Shown piece by piece: positions 6,701-10,096 of a DNA stretch of 10,096 nucleotides. The translations under genes were made by a program, and so were the position numbers. Numbering within the stretch: the first letter of the stretch is position 1; the number at the start of each line of letters is the position of its first letter. The stretch lies in NCBI GenBank assembly GCA_043816955.1, contig JBDRHL010000028.1:1-10096 (forward strand), in the 5' to 3' direction. Below the pieces are notes generated by a model. The model was not told where the DNA came from. It worked only from the letters and a program-made list of their open reading frames with translations, and did no database searches. The DNA is from JBDRHL01 sp043816955. Lineage in GTDB: Bacteria > Planctomycetota > Phycisphaerae > Sedimentisphaerales > CAYZTY01.

Positions 6701-7786
6701 GATGTTTTTGAGTTTGAAAGAGCCCTAATGCTTATCGAGATGGCTGAAGAATGTGTAGAAGTTGCTGACCTCGATATGGACCTGTCCGAGCAGAAACTGC
6801 TGATTGAATGTGACATGGCACATGTCAGGGGGCAAAGCAATATCGAGACAACTCAGCAGGCAGTGGGAGAACTTGCCGATAATCCAGATTATTCTCTGGA
6901 TACATATATCGCTGTAGCCAGACTATGTTACGAAGCACGCAGGCATGACCAAAAAATGTGTCAGGAATGTATCCGAATAGGCACGGAGGTTAGAGAACGT
7001 GCCGATTCGCTATTGCACAAAGCCCAGGCGTATCAATTCATCGGGTTAGGGTATCTGGGCTTAATCGGATTAAAACCGAAAGAAGAATGCGTAAAAGAAG
7101 CTGAAAACAATCTCCGAGAGGCATTAAAATGCGCCGAGCAAAATACCGACAATAACATTCAAACTCGCAGATTGCTGGGCCGTGTAGTCAACTCATTGGC
7201 AGAGTTTTTAAGTTATGGTAGCGATGATGATAAAATAGAAGCCGAACAGTTGTTCAAGAAAAGCCTCGCTATTCGTAAGGATCCAAAGATTGGTGATCTG
7301 CCGGGCCTGGCCCGCGCACACGGTGGATGTGGGAGACTTGCCTTGGCAAAGAAACTTCCTGATTTGGACAAGGCCTATGATCATTTCAAGGCGGACCTGG
7401 ATATTTGCCTGCAGATCGGTGATGCCGGCGGAGAGGCGATGATGTATTCTCTGTTGGGAAAGTGTGACAAACTAAAAGGGGAAAATTTCGACAGAGCGAT
7501 AGATTACTACTACAAGTCCTGGGACAAATCTTCTTCTTTGCCTAATAAGCTTTATGCAGGTGCCGGCCTGCTGGAATGCCTTAGTCGGGCGGACCGGATT
7601 GATGAACTTCATATCAAAGGGCAGGATATCCTCGAACTTATCCAGGAGAACAGCCAAATTCCAGGTGATTGTGCAGAGGAACTGCTCGAAGCCATGAAAA
7701 TTTGTCAAGAACAGGCCGGTTCTGACAAATGGTACGAACAGTTGAAACAGCAAATTACGAAAGTATCGAATCAATCGAAGAAATGA
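3773..7786 (+). CDS. Membrane STAND/AAA_16-type ATPase: extracytoplasmic domain, ~7 TM, NTPase, TPR-like tail
   Basis: The 1337-residue product starts at ATG 3773. Residues 1-35 form a Sec-type signal (basic start, hydrophobic core, S-P-C-F-A before the likely cut). Residues about 36-290 are an unrecognised extracytoplasmic domain. About seven hydrophobic helices follow (roughly 292-315, 329-349, 362-385, 400-422, 428-449, 458-476, 478-499), which puts the rest in the cytoplasm. The ATPase has Walker A GSAGVGKT (557-564), Walker B with V-L-F-I-D-D-I-H-W-M-D (D687, D688, H690, W691) and sensor-1-like LLTGRD (718-723). The I-DD-x-HW-x-D form is typical of AAA_16/STAND regulators (AfsR, MalT, adenylate-cyclase-linked). 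A winged-helix-like segment ending in F-H-S-S-F-M-L-E-V-I-R (895-905) follows, then TPR-like helical repeats to the end. Likely a ligand-gated, oligomerising switch. No SD precedes the ATG; upstream TTG codons at 3737 and 3767 are alternatives. No effector domain is recognised. Confidence 0.85.
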   Translation: MHNIIKTNCSQKLGLFVQLFFVCIVCLPVVSPCFATQSKNGVEQIEGHIKHAETSYWVGMAEQGNMEVFEKGLDHLRKAELLLDTDELTETQTAGWSARIHALRTDIEEQARIAHDTMYGVFPLSRLLVPTLFSDPRTTELYEVLDEPRVVAAVYGAKDLALKVIHEWKDRAQLDVIFNSVPLSRQLENEALYVFNRSSKFFVHNYDEAVRALPPELMGQFNMGEVTPKTIQHFFDAFGINNLMVVTVREVDIAHHDFFYLVEGRIYNNKTTEPTHSFFNYGFCIDRRKQLMPILLANVLLFLLAIISYTVIGYFKRKTWPKINEMIHPVCGFLFARFFAWLLIQLMGAIKPIPEMLAQQSWWWPVATISAVILGPLLVYWLLAARLASLSSSWNFTRREAGVFIAAAMGSCAYLASPLFLLMGNTAIWTFIPVVLAFWIISFMLGQTIDRLNPLPEHMIAVPLLLIPFVSAALCHTSPILVWACAGLSAIIVLLMTLYHRGDFKTTSRQAAQLVPATDLMALAKNPPYEQLPFFDEIWDSFKNVMNGQTVWIALSGSAGVGKTATANELIKKLTEAEDKSGQEPVILQGMCSKPEAENVEKAYEPFQVALAKHYQINLLGERDSQIQKLSTAVGKAFTSAIPFSDILLPPADENAKLASSRDEIIASIVHTIRNLATNKRVVLFIDDIHWMDQASKQILVKLLEDIPPGQNLSLAVLLTGRDTGAFTQIGFNNETDCRITVVEEPTREQRCRIIKSSLNLEEDTAEKIVSQVGDFTKGQGALFWLFYVIAHLAKSGALCQREDGKFILAREFAGGKTLPMPVELYTSLREEFLKFPQYRMVLECAACLGQFFNVSILSKGLEMSRLQLLDLLRQIEQETHIITDVGKQDDIYSFHSSFMLEVIRKELAISVEGPRSDKVPQMVREYHARVAAAMEKTLSESKNLVFDVATHYYAAGTMWAKQAAEACIRAANISRDVFEFERALMLIEMAEECVEVADLDMDLSEQKLLIECDMAHVRGQSNIETTQQAVGELADNPDYSLDTYIAVARLCYEARRHDQKMCQECIRIGTEVRERADSLLHKAQAYQFIGLGYLGLIGLKPKEECVKEAENNLREALKCAEQNTDNNIQTRRLLGRVVNSLAEFLSYGSDDDKIEAEQLFKKSLAIRKDPKIGDLPGLARAHGGCGRLALAKKLPDLDKAYDHFKADLDICLQIGDAGGEAMMYSLLGKCDKLKGENFDRAIDYYYKSWDKSSSLPNKLYAGAGLLECLSRADRIDELHIKGQDILELIQENSQIPGDCAEELLEAMKICQEQAGSDKWYEQLKQQITKVSNQSKK

Positions 7787-7788
7787 AA

Positions 7789-7806
7789 TTCACCACCAGC
7801 GGTGAA
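7789..7806 (-). terminator. Weak intrinsic terminator candidate for the kinase gene
   Basis: TTCACC and GGTGAA form a 6-bp stem with a 6-base loop. On the minus strand the stem is followed by TTTCATTTCTT, a T-rich tail that begins inside the last codons of the convergent ATPase gene. It is placed 46 bases after the kinase stop. The stem is short and only half GC, so termination would be weak. On the plus strand no U-run follows, so a terminator for the ATPase gene is not evident. Confidence 0.33.
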
Positions 7807-7851
7807 CTATACTTCACACTTGAACATATCGGAAGAGGAAATAGTCTTATT

Positions 7852-10059
7852 TTACTGCTGCAAATCGACTGACTTTCTTAGGTTTCGGCGGTCGAGCAAA
7901 TAGTCTGCTGTTCCAATGCCGAACGCTGTACCCAGGACAATCCCTAATTCCCCCACAAGTTCGGTTATAGTAAAGCTCGTGTATATGAAAAGCGGAACTG
8001 TCAGTGCGCACAGCATTGTCAGGAAAACAGGCAACGCTGCGAATGAAAAAAGAGCCCACGGCAGTCGCAGTTTCACCGCAGCGATTTCCTTTGTCAGAAA
8101 ATACGTGAGGATTCCTATAGAACAAAGAACTGAAAGAGTTATGAAATATCTTGAGAGAAGGTTGACAGCATTTGCAGGTCCGCCGCAGGCTTCTGCCAAT
8201 GCACCTATTCCCTGTGATTGTGCAAACATCCAGATAGCCACTGTCGACAGGAAGCAGCCCGCCAAACCAGCCAAAGATATTACCCAGAAACGCCTTGGCC
8301 TTTCAAATTGTTTACCCAAAAAATGGCCAAGAGGAAACAGGCATCCCCACAAGACTCCCGTTATCATGGAGCCAAAAAAGTAAAGCAGGAACTTGGTCTT
8401 GGAACCATCAGGGAAGGTACGCCAGAGAACATTGCCGCCAATTGCACATCCCGGCAGTGAACCAAGAGCGGCAAAAGCAGCTGTCACGCCACCATACCAG
8501 GTAGCTATACGCAATGCATCCTTTTTGGCGTTTCTGAGATTCTCAGATATATACGCCTTCTTAACCCTTCGGCGCAGATTTGTGGATAGTTTTGCAAGCC
8601 ACCTCTGGCCCAATGTTCGTGGCTGTACATCTTCTTTCCAGCGAAGTGCACATGAAAGTGCGTGGATAAGGCTTTGTTCTTTCTCAGGGTCCGATGCAGA
8701 ACTTGCTTGTTCTGCTTTGTCAATCAAGTCCCCCAAACCCTTGTCATCCAGAGCGACGAGTGCAAGAACAGCCTCGTTGTGCCGCGAGTCATCCTGGTAT
8801 GCACACCAATCTAAAAGTCTTTTACGGGCCTGTGGGTGCCCAATCTTCGCCAGGCCAAACGCAGCACGTACATCCGGATTAAGGATCCCTAAATCGTTCA
8901 GAAACCCGCCAGCTTCATCTATCCTGGAAGCTTTACGCAGTGCATCTATTAAGCTGTTGCGACTGTTCGGATCCGCAACCGTCTCAAAGCGTTCTTCCGG
9001 GTCCTTGGCGAGACAACAGGTCAAAATATCTCTGATACCCTCGATGGGGACCTCACAGTCATCGGCAGTTTCAGTTGAAGCCTCGTTGTCGTCAGATTCC
9101 TGCTTCATTAGCGGTGTGAAATCAAGCGATTTGACCTCTTCGGCATTTCTCGGGATAACACCTGTGAGCATCTGGGCGAGTATCTTGCCGATTGCATAGA
9201 TATCCGCCTTCTCACTGATAGGCTGTCCCATATCCTCAAACTGTTCCGGCGGCATATATTCAAATGTACCCAATGCACCGAGTTCCATTGTCAGTGCAAT
9301 GCTTTGCTGACCTACCCGCCTTGCCAAACCAAAGTCCGTCACCTTTACAATGACCGAATCAATTGCACCATCCTTATCTCGCTGGGGAGCAAGCAGCATA
9401 TTCGCAGGCTTGATATCCCTGTGAATGATCTTCTTGCTGTGGATAGCTGCAACTCCATTACAAATTTGTTCGATGACATCTAATGCTTCGCCGAAGGTGT
9501 AGGGAGGCTTCTTGCCCGAGCGTAGCCATAATTCATCCCCCAGACTTCCTCCTTCGACGTATTCCATAACAAGAAAATGATATGGTTCCTGGTACCCAAC
9601 ATCAAGAAGTCGGACAATGTTTGGGTTTGCCTCTTTACTCAGATCAAGCAGAACCCGTCCTTCCCGCACGAACCGTCTCACCAGAGAGCCAACCGTCATC
9701 AGTTCAAGCGGCATTGCCTTAAGGGCACAGAGCAGATTATCCGACTGCCGGCGAACCAGGTAAACCACTCCCATGCCGCCTCGACCAACCGGCTCTCGTT
9801 CCACAATGTAAGTGTCTTTTTCGCCTTTGAACGCAGAACCCACAGGGACATCACCAGGCTGGCGGCCAAACTGTTCTTTCTCCTCCTGCGTAAGGCTGGT
9901 CTCAAATCGGAACGGGCAGCGAGAGTCTTTTTCGAAAGCACCATCAACCTGCTTACGGATGTCATCCGGAAATGGGTATATGAAAGCATCGAAACTGAAA
10001 TTAACCTCCTCATCCAGACTCGCATAATCTCCGGCGCCTCTGGTACTGTTTAGTACCAT
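7852..10059 (-). CDS. Eukaryotic-type Ser/Thr protein kinase with HEAT-like linker and multi-TM C-terminus
   Basis: The 735-residue product has all kinase hallmarks: glycine loop G92-R-G-G-M-G97-V-V-Y, Lys114 in C-A-L-K, Glu133 for the C-helix salt bridge, HRDIKPAN (D215 catalytic base, K217, N220), DFG (242-244), a G-T-F-E-Y-M-P-P-E-Q activation-segment end (E272), D286 and R357. Every residue needed for catalysis is present, so it is predicted active. An acidic insert lies at about 320-340. Residues about 390-475 look like HEAT-type helical repeats. Five to six hydrophobic helices (about 519-541, 556-580, 591-614, 634-656, 665-695, perhaps 698-720) anchor it to the membrane, an unusual end compared with single-TM PknB kinases. 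Start ATG 10057-10059 has AAGGA three bases ahead; the frame stays open to the window edge, so a start further right is possible. It converges on the ATPase gene (65-base gap) and may phosphorylate that protein, the sigma-like regulator, or products outside the window. Confidence 0.9.
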   Translation of the reverse strand: MVLNSTRGAGDYASLDEEVNFSFDAFIYPFPDDIRKQVDGAFEKDSRCPFRFETSLTQEEKEQFGRQPGDVPVGSAFKGEKDTYIVEREPVGRGGMGVVYLVRRQSDNLLCALKAMPLELMTVGSLVRRFVREGRVLLDLSKEANPNIVRLLDVGYQEPYHFLVMEYVEGGSLGDELWLRSGKKPPYTFGEALDVIEQICNGVAAIHSKKIIHRDIKPANMLLAPQRDKDGAIDSVIVKVTDFGLARRVGQQSIALTMELGALGTFEYMPPEQFEDMGQPISEKADIYAIGKILAQMLTGVIPRNAEEVKSLDFTPLMKQESDDNEASTETADDCEVPIEGIRDILTCCLAKDPEERFETVADPNSRNSLIDALRKASRIDEAGGFLNDLGILNPDVRAAFGLAKIGHPQARKRLLDWCAYQDDSRHNEAVLALVALDDKGLGDLIDKAEQASSASDPEKEQSLIHALSCALRWKEDVQPRTLGQRWLAKLSTNLRRRVKKAYISENLRNAKKDALRIATWYGGVTAAFAALGSLPGCAIGGNVLWRTFPDGSKTKFLLYFFGSMITGVLWGCLFPLGHFLGKQFERPRRFWVISLAGLAGCFLSTVAIWMFAQSQGIGALAEACGGPANAVNLLSRYFITLSVLCSIGILTYFLTKEIAAVKLRLPWALFSFAALPVFLTMLCALTVPLFIYTSFTITELVGELGIVLGTAFGIGTADYLLDRRNLRKSVDLQQ

Positions 10060-10096
10060 AAGTCCTTGAAGGAATGCAGTTACCGAAGACTTTTGC

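Noticed and set aside
8393..9199. 268-residue open frame on plus opposite the kinase
   Set aside because: It is a shadow of the kinase coding strand: serine- and arginine-rich with no domain, while the minus frame carries all the kinase motifs.
1..10096. tRNA, rRNA, CRISPR array, insertion sequence or attachment-site repeats
   Set aside because: No regularly spaced repeats, transposase motifs, terminal inverted repeats or cloverleaf-like segments were seen on either strand.

Overview
The window reads as dense bacterial accessory DNA holding six genes and no recognisable housekeeping, phage or transposon gene. Base composition is moderate (roughly balanced GC, by eye), with AT-rich intergenic stretches. 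A eukaryotic-type Ser/Thr kinase, a membrane-bound signalling ATPase with TPRs and a divergent sigma-like regulator together suggest a complex-lifestyle bacterium. A moderate-GC planctomycete or relative (PVC group) is my best guess, but this is weak inference.

Left block (117-2913, minus strand): a tight three-gene operon transcribed leftwards. The first gene (1798-2913) is a divergent sigma-70-like protein with a C-terminal HTH. Two bases later comes a 236-residue helical plus beta-domain protein (1085-1795). This overlaps by ATGA with a third gene (117-1088), which I read as a stand-alone Lon-type (S16) protease domain: its Ser104, Thr-Gly motif and Lys148 fall at almost the same spacing as in E. 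coli Lon. A strong Shine-Dalgarno sequence at the extreme left edge suggests a fourth gene begins just outside the window. A candidate promoter lies at 2981-3009, and a perfect 12-bp inverted repeat lies further upstream.

Centre (3158-3772): a small two-TM protein with a C-terminal zinc ribbon, also on minus, followed by a 309-bp AT-rich divergent regulatory region with a perfect -10 hexamer, two palindromes and a repeated TTTTATGA motif.

Right block (3773-10059): a 1337-residue protein with a signal peptide, an extracytoplasmic domain, about seven TM helices, a STAND/AAA_16-type ATPase and a long TPR-like tail (plus strand). Converging on it from the right is a 735-residue Ser/Thr protein kinase with a HEAT-like linker and a multi-TM C-terminus (minus strand).

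How they may work together (inference): the 7TM-ATPase-TPR protein and the membrane kinase look like inner-membrane sensors or switches. The sigma-like, beta-domain and Lon-like operon looks like a transcriptional or proteolytic output. This set could be a stress-response or biological-conflict (defence) locus in which a kinase, a STAND switch and a protease are co-localised. No single gene proves that, but the combination is the most notable thing here.
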